Assembly (NCBI GenBank): GCA_015698045.1
Contig: BLAL01000160.1
Location: 310,001 to 374,000, forward strand
DNA length: 64,000 nt
Source of the DNA: Rhizophagus clarus
Lineage: Eukaryota; Glomeromycota; Glomeromycetes; Glomerales; Glomeraceae
Direction of reading: 5' to 3'
The notes beneath the pieces were generated by a model. That model was not told the origin of the DNA, searched no databases, and saw only the letters and a program-made list of their open reading frames with translations. Below, one piece after another: positions 44,225 through 57,195 of this stretch. A program made the position numbers and the translations under genes. Each line of letters starts with the position of its first letter. Within the stretch, counting starts at the first letter, position 1.

Positions 44225-45446
44225 ATGATGTCGACAAATTGTTAAGTGTTTTTGTTATTTATTGTTATTCGTTATCGAGTAATATAAATTAATTTTTAAT
44301 TCCATTAATTCTAATAGTAAATGTACTTCCGGACGATGTGATTGAATATCGAACTAAAGAATACTGGGAAAAGCGTTATTCAAAGTTATTATTATTTTAA
44401 ATTTATAAAATTGTTTGAATTTAAACTCGAATAAATAATTAATCTGTATCTCAATTTATCTATTGAAGAGAACCATCCGAGATTTCTTTTGATTGGTTTA
44501 AAACTTATAAAGAATTAAAGCCGTTATTCGATGTACATTTACCTAATAAAAATGTATCGATACTTATGTTAGGATGTGGTAACTCCAGTACGATGATTAG
44601 GAATTTGATGGAACTGCTCTTTATTATGCTTTATTTAATTTGTTTTCTAAATAGCATTGTCGGAAGACATGTATGATGATGGATATCATAATATTACAAA
44701 CATTGATTTTTCAGAAACTGTAATTGAAAACATGCGAATTCGATGTAAGGACAGGACTGGAATGACATGTAAGCCTCTAATTGAAGAATATTTTTCTATA
44801 CGAAATTATTAAGATTTACTATTTGTCAATTGTGTGAAACAGGGTTGATAATGGACATTCGGGAACTCAATTTTCTTGACAAGACATTTGACATTGTGAT
44901 TGATAAAGGTGTGCAAAATCTTTCACAGGTTTTGAAAATCAAAAAACATTAAAATATTTAACTTTCTTGTACGCATATTAATATTACAGGAACGATGGAT
45001 GCATTAATGTGTGATGAAGGCGACGTTTGGGATCCGAAACCCGAAGTTATTGAGATTGTAAAAAAAGAAGTTGACGAAGTAACTAGGTACTCTTATTTTA
45101 TTAGTAACAATTTCATGATTATATTGGTAAATTTGAATTTATGTCCTTTATATAAGAGTATTAAAAGTCGGTGGTAAGGTACTGAATCATACCTCTTGCA
45201 TGTTAAGAATATACGTCTTGGTATAATGTTTTCTGTGATTGTAGTTTATATATATAACATTTGGACAACCACATTTTCGTCGTCGATATTTAGAGAGACC
45301 ATGTTGGGAAGTAAAAATAGAAACATTAGGTAAGCATAACATTTATAGCAAAATTTTTACCATATAACATTTATAGCTAACTAACTTTATACCGGAAAGG
45401 CGAAGCGTTTCATTATTTCTTTTACCACATGACACTGTTAAACTAA
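44225..45446 (+). CDS. EEF1AKMT4-type protein lysine methyltransferase
   Basis: Nine short exons (44,225-44,240; 44,318-44,384; 44,469-44,587; 44,655-44,768; 44,843-44,908; 44,990-45,086; 45,157-45,178; 45,245-45,329; 45,400-45,446) join in phase to give 210 residues. The N terminus has VIEYRTKEYWEKRY, the SAM-binding motif I is ILMLGCGNSTLSEDMYD, then NITNIDFSETVI, MDIRELNF and FDIVIDKGTMDAL, and the C-terminal FGQPHFRRRY. This is the fold of EEF1AKMT4/METTL13-N methyltransferases, which methylate a lysine of elongation factor eEF1A. The substrate here is inferred. One exon is only 22 bp and the first is 16 bp. Confidence 0.88.
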
Positions 45447-45728
45447 ATAGTTATTTCTGGAGGGTCACTTATTATTAAATTGTAAGAATATATTAAATTT
45501 ACTGTATTAATGAAAAACATCAATGTTTGGGAGCTATAATTATCTATCGTTAAACCTAATTTCTAAATTTTGAAATTTTTGACAATAAGGAAATTTCCAA
45601 CACCAATTTCCTAATTTTTTTTGATATTGCCGCTCGTAAGTTATATCCAAATCCCCAAATCACATTCCATTATAGTTTGACGACTTCTTTTCAAAATATG
45701 ATTCAATTCCTTTATTTTATATCATCGT

Positions 45729-45956
45729 ATGGCTTTTGACGTCCTCAAAAGGTATATTAAAATGTCAAGCAGTAAATGATTAATAAATAGTTGATTTGTA
45801 GATAATATTTCATCTTTCTTTACCCACTATTTTATTATTACTATTATTTATTAATGGAAAATTAAAGATCGCTTAAAAGTCTGTCTTAGAAAATCTGGCG
45901 GCGACGCAGTCGCCGCACATCAAGTCATCAACAGAATCAAAAATGATCAGCCGTAA
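45729..45956 (+). CDS. candidate small protein, 43 residues
   Basis: Exons 45,729-45,771 and 45,868-45,956 (GTAAAT...TTAAAG intron) join to an open frame starting MAFDVLKRYIKMSS and containing RLKVCLRKSGGDAVAAH with a stop at 45,954-45,956. The second exon is markedly richer in G+C than its surroundings. A GCGGCGAC-GCA-GTCGCCGC hairpin lies within it. I do not recognise a family and the gene is too short for confidence. Alternatives are the end of a gene with more exons upstream, or a small RNA. Confidence 0.35.
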
Positions 45957-46301
45957 AATAAAATAAGAAAGAAAATAATATTTTGAATTTTCGAGAATAA
46001 ATTTATGTATTAGGTAAAATTTCCTATTTGAGAATTAATAATTATTTATTGAATGACCTGATTTGAACTATAATAGATAGTAACTAATCACTAATATCTT
46101 GTATTTACAAAATGTTTCAAATTGGATAATTGAAATTGACATATTCAGAGTGCGCATTTTACAATTCAAATGTCGTGATAGTGCTTGCATTCTGATTGAC
46201 AGAGATAAATATTGACGTAAGCTATTATAATATAAGTATATAAAAGTAGTGATAGTAGTGATAAAACTTAATTATAATAATAGAATGTCCAATTTTTAAA
46301 A
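45957..46301. other. intergenic
   Basis: A+T-rich gap between the candidate small gene and the 3' end of the HTD2-like gene. No further feature seen. Confidence 0.5.
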
Positions 46302-47492
46302 TCAAATATTCTCAATGATTGCATTTCCTTTCATGGCAACTCCTCCATGTTTATTCTCTGCCCATAATTCATAGGAAGATCCACTCAGGTCTGACTCGCT
46401 TCTCCTCCCGCATATTTTAAATTCTTCACCTACAAATAATGGACTAACAGCTCGATAAGAAAAAGATTTGATGTACGATATTTTATTCGGAAGATTGTCT
46501 CTCATTAAATCAAGAAGAAGCGTGAGCGTAAGGGGACCATGGACCAAACATCCTGAAATGAATAAAATAAAATTAACAAATAAATGTGAGCAGGTTTAAC
46601 AGTCTCAATACATTAGTTCTCTACCAAGTTATATTGTAAAAAATTTACCAGGATATCTTTCAACTTGAGTTGTATAAGGATGATCATAGTGAATACGGTG
46701 ACTATTGAATGTCAAAGCCGAAAATCGAAATAATAAAAGTGGGGTTGGAAATACAATTTGTTCAAAATCTGGAGTCTTGTTTACTAATAAATGAGCATAA
46801 TGTTAGTATAAAAGTGAAATTTCGAGTAATTCTTTAAAAAAAAATATATATATTTTACATTTAACAATTTTTTGTTCTGGTTTCTTTTCCTCAAGTTTCA
46901 TATATACTAAACATCTTGTATCTCTCATGCTCCATCCAAATTCATTGGTAATATTTCTATCTATCCATATAAATATATTCTCTCCTCTAGGACTTGATTT
47001 AACTTCAACTTCTCGACATTTTGTACTCATTGTGGCATGTTGCCCAACACATAGTGGATTATTTGCACTAAATGATAATTCTCCACCTGCCCACATTCTT
47101 CTTAAAGATTTTAGTGGTGGTTCGTGTCTAATTTCTGAACCGTCACTTCCTAAATCTTTTTCATAAATTCTGGGAGAAAAATATGCTAAATGATAATTTG
47201 GCGGGACTCGTGTTCCTTCGGGAGGAATTTGTGTTGCAGGGATATCATCCGTTATATAATTTCTTCTCAGGGTAATTGCAAAAAGTTGAAGAGGTGAAGC
47301 AGTAATAGTATCGGTAAAACTTTCAGTGTCTCTCGTCACTTTTTTTTTCCATTCATTAATAAGTTTCTTCGTATCAGATGTATCAGTGTTAGCATTACTT
47401 CCTTTACGTTCTAAAGTGTTAAAAAATGTTCTAATTTGTCGTGAGCCTGCTAGACATTGCGAAGTTCTTGAGCGAACTGCGTAGAGATTCAT
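46302..47492 (-). CDS. HTD2: mitochondrial hydroxyacyl-thioester dehydratase HTD2-like
   Basis: Several exons from the ATG at 47,490-47,492 (MNLYAVRSRTSQC) to the TGA at 46,302-46,304. The N terminus is rich in Arg/Ser with few acidic residues, as expected of a mitochondrial targeting sequence. The first hot-dog half lies in the long exon (WAGGELSFSANNPLCVG); the second has LLLFRFSALTFNSHRIHYDH and the PGCLVHGPLTLTLLLDL segment that carries the catalytic region. The enzyme dehydrates 3-hydroxyacyl-ACP in the type II mitochondrial fatty-acid synthesis pathway that makes octanoate for lipoic acid. Upstream in-frame GTG codons were rejected in favour of the ATG. Confidence 0.88.
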
Positions 47493-47621
47493 TTTGTCCG
47501 GTTGCACATGTGCATCGCTTTTTTGATCGAGTTTTTGATTCGTAGATCGGTTACTATTATGTTTTTGATGGACATTTTTTTTTAAGTAAATCTACCGATT
47601 ATCTCTAGATTTTTGGTAGAT

Positions 47622-50321
47622 ATGACTTCGTCTTCCAAAGGAAAAAAACGAAAACTTACCGAAAAAATAAAATACGTAAGCTCTCTTATTATTTATAAAA
47701 AATTACTCTACGTATTTAACTCAATATCTTATTTGTCTAGATAGTCTGAACTCGAACAAGAACGCATAACAAAAATCAAAGAATTAGAACACACAATTTC
47801 AGTGAACAAATCTAATTATAACAACATAGTAACATTACTTGAATATACTAAGGTAATTCTCTTCTTTAAGTAGAAAGGCAAAATGAATTATTCTTTAAGT
47901 TTTCGATTGTTAATAGGACAAATCTCCAAAAGTCATTCATTCGGCCATATATGCATTATATCGGATTTTTTCGCCTCTGCTATCTAAAGGTGAATTACAA
48001 AAACCTAAAAATGAAAATCTAGAAAGAGATAAAAAAGGATTGATAAAGATTTGGCTCCGAGACAATTATGTTCAATATGTTAATACGCTATGTAATTTTC
48101 TTAGACATGAAGAGCCAGGATTACAGGTACTTATTTAATTTATTCATGATTATTTTTTTTTTTTTTACTTTATTATTGATAAATTACTTGTTATGATAAA
48201 AAGATTCCATCATTAAATATACTATTGAATCTTCTTAAAATCGAATCCGCATATCTTACATCAGCGTCTGGGACACACCAATTTTCAAATAATCATTTTT
48301 ATCATATCGTCGAAGGACTTATTGATAATGAAAATTTCAGTGAACCGTTAAAAAATGAATTCGTTGAAAAGTATTGGAACACCTATGATGATTTGAGATT
48401 TTACTTTTTAAAAAATGCTGCGTAATTAATTATCAATGCTAGTTTTTTTGTTTTTTTTTTTAATTTCCAAATTTCTATATATTTATATATATATGATTTT
48501 CTATTATCTTTGTAGAAAAATAATTAATTTTTTATTGGACAGTGGAAAACCAAAAGACAAAGTCGGACCCGTTTCTAAGGTATTTTTTCGAGATAATATT
48601 GTAACTAATTTAGAACATTAATGTTTTAATTGAAATAATTTAATTAGAAAAAACGATTAGATGAAAAATCAGTTGATAAATTAAATAATTTAATGGAAAA
48701 TACTTTTTCAATACTTGAACATTTACGAACTATGCCAACTGATGCATCGGAAATTGATGAGTTTTGGACAGGTCATCCTTCACCTGGTAATTATTATTCT
48801 AAAATTTTTTATGAAAATTTCTTAAGGCACTCGTTTAAACAATGCTATTGGTTTCAGAATCATCGAATCATCAAGAAAACGATGATTGTGAAGTTGACTC
48901 AGATGATATGTTGTTTGATGAATTATTCAACGAAGATTTTGAAGAGGAGCAGATAAAAGAGTCTCAAAAAGAAATTCCTCATAAGAAAACCAAAAAACCA
49001 ATGTTGCTTCAATTATCTGCACATAAAAGAGTTTTTTCTGATTGTTGGTTAGCGTTAATGAAACTTCCAATGACACAGGAATCATACAAGAAAATCCTTT
49101 TAATTATGCATAAGAAGATAATTCCTCATATGCCACAGCCTACTTTATTGATGGATTACTTGACTGAATCATATAATGCTGGTACTGTTATGATAAATAT
49201 ATAATAACATTGTTGCGATAAAGAATATTCTTCTTAGTACTATCAATACTTAACTATATTTTTTGTCTTTTTAGGTGGGGTCATTAGCATTTTAGCACTC
49301 AATGGTTTATTCACTCTTATTAATGAATATAACCTGTAAGCATTACTTTTTTTAAAGTATCTCGAAACTTTACCTAATAGTAATTTATTTTTCGTTTATA
49401 GGGATTATCCGGATTTTTATAAGAAATTATATTCTTTGTTTGATCGTAATTTGATGCATGTAAAATATCGGTCTAGGTTTTTCCGCCTGGTCGACCTCTT
49501 TCTTGCTTCTACGTATGTATTAATTATATCAAAGATAATACCTATCTTAGATGTCGCAAAATAAGAATAATATATATATATATTTTTAGATATCTTCCTG
49601 CTCAATTAGTTGCAGCATTTATAAAAAGAATGTCCCGACTTTCATTAACAGCTCCGCCACATGGTATAGTAATGATAATACCTATGATTTACAATTTGAT
49701 TAGGCGGCATCCAAGTTGTACTGTTTTAATACATAAACCGAGCGAGCATATTAACGAATTGGGAAAAAATCGTAAGTATTTTGTTAACAGGATAGTCAAT
49801 ATTTACATTTTATAATTAATATGAATATTTATTTTAGGCTCAGAAATTAATGTTTTGGAAGATCCTTACAATTTTGACGAACCAGATCCCATGAAAAGCA
49901 ACGCATTGGAAAGTTCTCTATGGGAGATGAAGGTAATAATATTTAATATTAATTTTGAAATTTAATATTTAATTATAAAGTTATCTAACTTATTGGGGTA
50001 ACCAATATTATTTAGACCTTGCAAGATCATTATTTTCCTAATGTCGCGACCTTAGCAAAGATCTTTCAAGCAAAATTTACCAAACCTTCATATAACTTGG
50101 AAGATTTTTTTGATCATACGTACTTTACATTAATTGAATCGGAGTTAAATCGTAAATCTAAAAATAATAAGATACCTGCACTATCATATGAAAGGCCAAA
50201 ATATATATTTCCAACTGAAGAAAGTATAGAATTGGTTTGTAATTCAGAAAAATTAGATGACAATGAAAGAGAATTAGTATATGAAAATATGAAGAAAGGA
50301 TGGGAAGTATGGCAGTTTTGA
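47622..50321 (+). CDS. NOC4: nucleolar complex protein NOC4
   Basis: A multi-exon gene starting at the ATG at 47,622 (TSSSKGKKRKLTEKI). N-terminal HEAT-like helices are followed by a strongly acidic insert near 48,880-48,960 (DDMLFDELFNEDFEEE) and the conserved CBF/Mak21 domain: VFSDCWLALMKLP, LNGLFTLINEYNLDYPDFY, YSLFDRNLMHVKYRSRFF, LASTYLPAQLVAAFIKR and SLTAPPHGIVMIIPMIYNL. The C terminus includes ALESSLWEMK and HYFPNVATLAKIF. Noc4 works with Nop14 in nuclear export and maturation of the small ribosomal subunit. Size and motif order are those of the family; no break seen. Confidence 0.93.
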
Positions 50322-50904
50322 AGTATTTTAATTAAATATATATTCTTTATCAAGAAATATTATTATTTATAGTCTTATAACTCATGTAAACAAAAAACAA
50401 TGGTAACCATTTTTCATTAATAACTGAAAAGTCGAGATGTTAATTTTTTCTTTCAATTAAAACAATAGTAGACTGCAGGACACCATCCAGTCTCGGTCCT
50501 TGTTTTATTACTTAATCATACATCATAGTCTTTCATTCTTGCATATACAATGAAATTCGATAAACTTCGTTATATCAAGATTTTACTTATGATCCAAGTT
50601 TATCGATTTTACTCTGCATTTAATTCATTCCGTATTTAGTTCTTCAATCCACATGTCTCAATTGTCTCATTAATTGCATTGCCTAATTGTTGCGATCGTT
50701 TGTTCCTACTTCAACCTTTTTATGCATGATCTTATAAAGTGAAGAATTGATGATAAAATTCATTTTTTCATTATTATCATGATCCTATGGATCATCTCTA
50801 TCAACTTGTAGCCATCATAAGAGATCGGCAAAATTTGCCCATAAATAATTTAATGAAATATTATTAATTAACATTGATTTAATCACGATTACAAGATTCG
50901 AGTA
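50322..50904. other. intergenic
   Basis: Between NOC4 and the ECHDC1-like gene, which are convergent. A+T-rich with no supported feature. Confidence 0.5.
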
Positions 50905-52176
50905 TTATTTTACTTTTTTTTTTAATAATTCAGCAAGATTCTCTCCTTGTCCCCAAAGACTACAAAATAAGGTGTGTTCAAAACGCATAAAATTTCTTTG
51001 CATTCCACTATCATTCGCTTTAGCAATTATTGCTTTCATCCCGCGTACCTTTTTTAAATAAGTTTATTTAATTTTCATAAATCTTTAATAAAGTAGAAAA
51101 AAATTGATTATTTACCGCTTTCACAGAATTCCTTCTTCTTTCTGCATCCAATTCTCCTTCCTTAGGGGAGAAATATATATATGGATCGAGAAATTCTTTT
51201 GATCTGTTTATTGTCTCGCCTTTTTTTGCAATTATATCGATATAACCTATATCATATGCTTGTTGTCCAGTTAATAATTCACTTGCACCCAAGACTCTTA
51301 GAGCATTTGTTTTTCCAATTATATTAATTAACCTTCCACCGCCACCCCATCCAGGTGTAGTAGCCATCTTCACATGTACAAATCGGATTTTAGCAGTAGC
51401 TAATGAAGATATCAACATGTTCTTTCAAAAGAATAAAATACCAATGTATCAAATGTATAATTAAATGATCAAAATCTATCTAACCTGACATACAACGATG
51501 ATCACACGCTGTCGTCAATTCTGCGCCTCCACCTAATGCATAACCTTCGATCGCGGCGATTGAAATTAAAGGAAGACGACTAAAACGTAATAGCGCATCT
51601 TGCATAAGCGAACTCATTTTTTTACCATTTTCTGGAGTCACGATATGATTTTTTGCCACACCTAAGTCTTTTTTTTTTTTTTTTTTTTTTTTTTTGAGAA
51701 ATTCATAGTTAAACTGAATTGATTAATTATTATTAAGGTTCTCAATAATTGGGAAGACTTACCTAAACCAGAACAAAAAGTATTTCCGTTTCCTGATAAT
51801 ATTAATGCTACTAAATCATTTTCATCCTTCGAATTAGTTTTGTCTTGTGTGATATTTTCCAATTTATCCACTATATCGGCTAATTCAGCCATCATTTTGC
51901 CGCTTAAAGCATTATGTCGTTCAGAATTGTGAAGTGTTATCAAGCCAATTCCTGGTGAAAAAGAGGAATTAAACTCCACTGAACCATGACTATTAAATAT
52001 ATCAGCATTAATTAGAATAAATTCGAAAAAAAAAACATTAGAATGATAAAATTGTGAAAGTACCCAATTTGCCTTAGTTCTTCACGAATAATTTTAAGGT
52101 CTTCTTGCACTGGAAAAAACCTAAACCGTTCAGAGAAAAAAGAAGAAAAAACTCGTTTAAATAGATAGGATGACAT
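50905..52176 (-). CDS. ECHDC1: enoyl-CoA hydratase-family protein, ethylmalonyl-CoA decarboxylase-like
   Basis: About six exons from the ATG at 52,174-52,176 to the TAA at 50,905-50,907. The crotonase fold is clear: GLITLHNSERHNALSGKMM, ALILSGNGNTFCSGL (oxyanion loop 1), then ISIAAIEGYALGGGAELTTA (oxyanion loop 2), IRFVHVKMATTPGWGGGGRL and a C-terminal LFCSLWGQGENLAEL. Motif order and the GGGAELTTACD segment match ECHDC1, which removes the side products ethylmalonyl- and methylmalonyl-CoA formed by acetyl-CoA carboxylase. A 29-base T run sits in one intron (51,668-51,696) next to a splice site. The N terminus is Arg/Phe/Ser-rich and may be a mitochondrial signal. Confidence 0.85.
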
Positions 52177-53591
52177 TATATATTAAAATTAAGGGTAGGG
52201 TTTACCCAATATTATTATTTAAGTAGTAAAAAATTTTTATAATTATGCTTTTATCAGGTACCCGTAAATTTTTTTTTGGTTTGAAATAAAAATTTCTTTC
52301 TATTAAATTAAAAAAAATTCGATTTTGACCAGAATTAAGCTTATGCTTACGGATATCAATCGTCAAACGACCCGCGAGTAACCCCTGCGAGTAACGAGCA
52401 ACCCAAGTAATCTGCGTTTATCGGTTTATATGATACGTACGCAGCGCCATTAGATAAGAACCAATAATATCCTTTCATGTGACTTATGAGGGTTAATTTC
52501 TCCATTCACCATTTTTTTATTATATTTTTCCTATTCAATCGTGAAAGCAGCGATGATTAGTCATCTACAAATAAAGAAAAGAAATGTTCACTAGGATCAT
52601 GATTTCTTTGATAGATCACCAAGAAAGACCTTTAGACAGAGCCAAGTTCTAGGCAAATCTCCTTTTGATATATTCATCTATGAAATCAGTTTGCTCAAAA
52701 ATTTATAAATACTTTCTCGAGAACCTAGGTGGACTTTCTCTTAATACTAATGGGCAAAACCATCATACTATTTTTTGAAATTCAGTTTTGCCGAGCCTGT
52801 TTAAATTTTAGAGATCTTGTTCTGAATTACTTATTAACTTTATCTATGGCTTTCTTCTTGATTAAAGATAGACGGAGATAAGGATTTAACATCCAGTGTT
52901 TGTTTGTGTCTCCATTCTAAAGTATCCAATGTAAAAGAATGCAAATAAAAAATTTGATTCATGTAAAAAATGCAAAAATGCAAAAAATTTATTTCATAAA
53001 ATTGTAAGAAATTTTCATTGAAAGCACTTTACAACAATCACAAAATTTTTACATCAATACCTAAATAGGTAAAAATATATAAATAAATGCTATCTTTGAT
53101 AAATTTGGAAAAATTCTTTCTTTTCTTGCCAATATTAATTTAAATTTCAATTTCAGACAAATAAGATTGAGAGTTTGATATTCTTACTCTTTTTTTTTTT
53201 TTGCTTTTCTCTTTGACCATAGGCTGAAAGATGTTCTGCATAACTTAGAGATGATTCATTTAACAACCGTAAGGGGTCTAATCTTTTCAATTTGCTCAGA
53301 AGTTGACTATGGTAATGGGTTTTAAAAACTTTTTAGTCGTAATCTTCTACTAACCTTCTCCAATATATTTTAGATATTACTTTTAAATGATAAAGTATAT
53401 TAGAAATCGTTTTATGTAGACGAATAAAAATGTAAATTTATTGTTTTAGATCGTCTACATATATTATTCTTGTTTAATAATAATTGATCAATGAAAATAA
53501 TATTTTTAAAAAGAAACAAAGTGAATACAGTAAAAAAATAATTATAAATAAGTATAAATAAATAAATAAATATATATATATATATTGGTGT
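52177..53591. other. intergenic, 1.4 kb
   Basis: No gene found. There is a direct GCGAGTAAC repeat at about 52,373-52,397 and a T run near 53,191-53,203. It separates the ECHDC1-like gene from the P450 gene and would include the ECHDC1 promoter. Confidence 0.5.
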
Positions 53592-55342
53592 TTAGAACTT
53601 CCTTGGTCTAATCTTAGCCGCTAATTCATGACAAGAGTTAATAAAACCAGGATCATATTTAAGTGGTGCGTCAATATCCACCAAATCAATATCATATTTT
53701 CTATAAATTAATGTTATTAAACATTTTAATTCTATCATTGCCAATTTTCTTCCAGGACACATTCTAATTCCACCTCCAAACATAGAATAAGTATTTTTCA
53801 TTTTTTTCTTTTCAGGTAAATATTTATCTTTATCACTTTCTTCAACTTTATAAAATCTGTCAGGATCGAATTTTTCAGGATCGGTCCAATAATCTTTATT
53901 TTTCATTATTGAACCAAAATACATATGAAATACAGATCCTTTTGGCCATTCGTATCCTCCAACGTTATCACTTTCAGCACTTACACGACCGATCATAAAA
54001 GCTACAGGAGAATGACGATTTACTTCTTTGATAACTGCATCGCAATATTGTAATTCTTCAAGTTCTTTAAATGTTACAGGTTTTGTTAAGTCATTTCCAA
54101 AAACTTCATCGAATTCTTGCCGTAATCGTTTTTTTACTTCAGGATAATGTGCAAGATAATATGCAGCAAAGCATAACATACTCGCCGACTATAATTTAAG
54201 AAAAGAATGAATTTATATAGGAATTTTTTTTTTTTTTTAAAAAAAAAATAAAATAAAATAAAAAAAAAAAAAAAAAATATTTTACTTACAGTGTCAGTTC
54301 CTGCGATAATGGCCTCAAATATATTACCAAAAATCTCTTTATCGGTCATTGGTCTCGACATATCAACATCTTCACTGTGTTTAATAATATTTATATCACG
54401 TGGAGTATTTGCGGTTATATGTGACGTTAATAGATCATGACGAAGCGGTTGATCTGATGGTGTATTCTCAATTTCAGTTCTTCTTTCTTTAACAATGTTA
54501 GTTATATTATTAAAAAGATTTTCTTTATTTTTTAATAAACCTTTTATTTTTTCGCGAAAGAATGGAACATTATCACGTACAAACTTATTCAAAACAAAAA
54601 AATAACCAACACCACTCATATAAGTTTCGATTGATTGAACGAATTCTTCAGAATATTTCATTTTTTCACGTTCAGTTTCACTTAAAGATTTAGTACTTTC
54701 AGGAAAAAGAACAGTATAATAATAAGCGGCAACAGAATTATTTTTTACACCAGTTGCAATTTTAAAAATAATTTCATTTGTAAATCTATGCATCCATTTT
54801 GGAAGATCTAATTCTTGATTTTTTCCAATTTTATTCCAATAAGATTCCATTTCATTCCATAATTCATTTGTCCATTCGATAGCTTGATGATTAAAACTTG
54901 GTGTTAACATAGCCTGAGTAAAAAATTGACGATTAAATTTCCAAGATTTGGGATCATTATTATGACCTACTCCTACTGCACTAACACCATATTCAACAAG
55001 TCCTTCTGTGTTATTAAATCTAATAGGATATTTGGTTTTTGTTGAAGTTGTATTCATATTTTCAATTAAATCTGGTCTACATAATACGACTATACGTTGA
55101 CCTGCATAATTTACTTCAAATATGTCTCCATATTTTTTATGCAATGATTGGTACCATTCGGATAAACTACATCCAATTTTTTGATGAGTGTTACCAATAA
55201 TTGGAAGTGGAATAGGACCTGGTATAGGATTTATACGAGTGAAATAACGATAATAAAATCGAGTTACATAGCCGATTATTAAAATTATTAAGAGAGAGGG
55301 TATATCAGATAATCCGAACGATGAAATACTACTAATTGTCAT
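53592..55342 (-). CDS. cytochrome P450 monooxygenase
   Basis: Two exons, 54,290-55,342 and 53,592-54,188, joined through GTAAGT...TTATAG, giving 549 residues. An N-terminal membrane anchor (IPSLLIILIIGYVTRF) is followed by the proline-rich hinge PIPGPIPLPIIGN. The I-helix is AGTDT; the K-helix ExxR is EVNR; the heme loop is FGGGIRMCPGR with its cysteine. All P450 signatures are intact, and the protein sits in the ER membrane with its catalytic part in the cytosol. The 101-bp intron contains a long T/A inverted tract. Family and substrate cannot be told from the sequence. Confidence 0.93.
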
Positions 55343-55384
55343 TGTTAATTTTTTTTTTTTTCTTTTTTTTTTAGAGGTACGCTC

Positions 55385-55392
55385 TTTATATA
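55385..55392 (-). promoter_or_regulatory. TATA box, P450 gene
   Basis: Reads TATATAAA on the minus strand, 43 bp upstream of the start codon, implying a short leader if used. Confidence 0.5.
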
Positions 55393-56764
55393 GTTTAAAA
55401 TACCCCGCTGAATTTTTTTTCGTGAATTGTTGTGCAACGATTATTTAATTTGTTACTAAAAAAAATTTCATTTCTCGATTTAATTTGTCGATTCATGTAT
55501 TGGATATCCGTTAATATTTATTATTCAACTTTACATGAGTTATTTTATTTATTACATAAATGTAATAGTAATAATTTAAATGAAAGTTTAAACGTATGAT
55601 GATCAAAAATCAGGATTAACGCTTTATATATTTCGTGATATTTTTTTTTGAACCAGTGACCTAAAAACATTTTATTTTTAGCTCATTAGATTCATATTGA
55701 ATAAGGCTTACGGTATTTTTCTTTTAATTTTTTAAAAGTTTTATTATGTAAACCATAAAGTTTATGCGATATATAAAGTTTATGCGATATATGGTTTCAT
55801 ATTTTTCGGAAATTGTATAATTGCGCATTGAACATCATTTGATTCTTCAATCTGTTAGTATGATTTTATTATGGATACTGATGAACTGACTATTCTTAAT
55901 ATATGATTTTCAATTTTGTTTTGAATATGAAATTATATTTGTATAAGGAGTCGATAATTTTGTAAAATACTATAATACCTTCTTAATAAAAGTAATGAAA
56001 ATATACAAAGATGAATGAAAAGATATTTCTTTTAAATATTATTACCGTTATTACCGTTAGGTAACAACTGGTATATTTATGAGAAATCCATTATTGATCC
56101 AACATTGAGTATTAGTAACATTAATTTCTATTGGTCGCCTCATTATTCCTAATGATTGAAACAATAACTCGGTTATTGGAATATTGGATGGGGAATATAA
56201 GACCGATATATTTACTCCAATAATTATTTATTGCATACATGTCTCGTAGGATCAAAGTAGCTATTGTTACAAATCAAAATAATCAAAATAGAACTTATTA
56301 TAGAAAAAATCATAATAAATATATTCAGCTTTTAAAATTTTATTTTTATTATGTTATACATAAAGTTTTTTCACTTTAAAAGTACTAGATTACCATGTGT
56401 ATATAATGGGTTAATATACAAAGAAAAATCTATCTCTTAATTTTTTTTTTTTTTTGCAAATACAATTAGGGATGAAGCCGTTTAAGAGGTAACGGTGTAT
56501 TGGACAATATAGTATATGCTACAAATAATAAACTGAACCAGTTTTATAACCTAAACACTTAAAAGAAGAAAATTCCCATTAAAAAATTACAACATGGTAC
56601 ATAACTGTAACTGCAAAAAGTGTTTATTGGGTCATTACATCTTTTATTAAGATAATTGTGTGCAATTTATGTATTTATATTTCTAAAAAAAAAAAAGCTG
56701 AACTCATAGGACTGTGAACCGGAAAATATCATTTTATTATTCAGTTTTCAACTTTTAACTTTCA
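55393..56764. other. intergenic, 1.4 kb
   Basis: No gene found. There is a direct repeat AAAGTTTATGCGATATA at about 55,758-55,786 and a T run at about 56,441-56,455. Confidence 0.5.
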
Positions 56765-56803
56765 TTATGCTTCATCACTTTCTTCATCTTCACTTTCTTC
56801 ATC

Positions 56804-57195
56804 TTAATTACTTTCTTCTTCTTCCAATTTGCAGGATTCAATTTTACAGAAACCAAATTCTCTTCTATAACTAATTTCCTCTGGATTTTCCCCAAAGTGA
56901 ATCTCCATTGGGTATTCTTCAAAGTATTTGTCATCAGCTTCTTGGATGATTGCTGAGCTTTTATATAAATCCCGTGCTTCTCTTTTCATTGCTTTTTGAG
57001 CGAGTTTCTTAGAGGTGAAGCAGCGACTGTCAATATCTTGTTCATCATACTTGTACCTAGAAAAAAATATCGTTAAGACCCAAACTTCGGTGTCCTTAGC
57101 TGCAAGTCAGAAAAATAATATTTAGAATCACTTATTTAAGTAAATATAAAGTCAGTCTAACTACCTTTAACGTGTGAAGTTCCTGTTGTCGACAT
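56804..57195 (-). CDS. small protein of unknown function, 108 residues
   Basis: Two exons, 57,165-57,195 (MSTTGTSHVK) and 56,804-57,099, which join in frame through GTAGTT...TTGCAG. The protein has a YKYDEQDIDSRCF segment and a helical, charged middle (KLAQKAMKREARDLY), and ends ESCKLEEEESN. The acidic theme is cut by a TAA at 56,804-56,806: the next 12 codons continue in frame as a Glu/Asp/Ser run to a second TAA at 56,765-56,767. I do not recognise the family. The start and first intron are the only combination I found that keeps the frame open. Confidence 0.6.
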
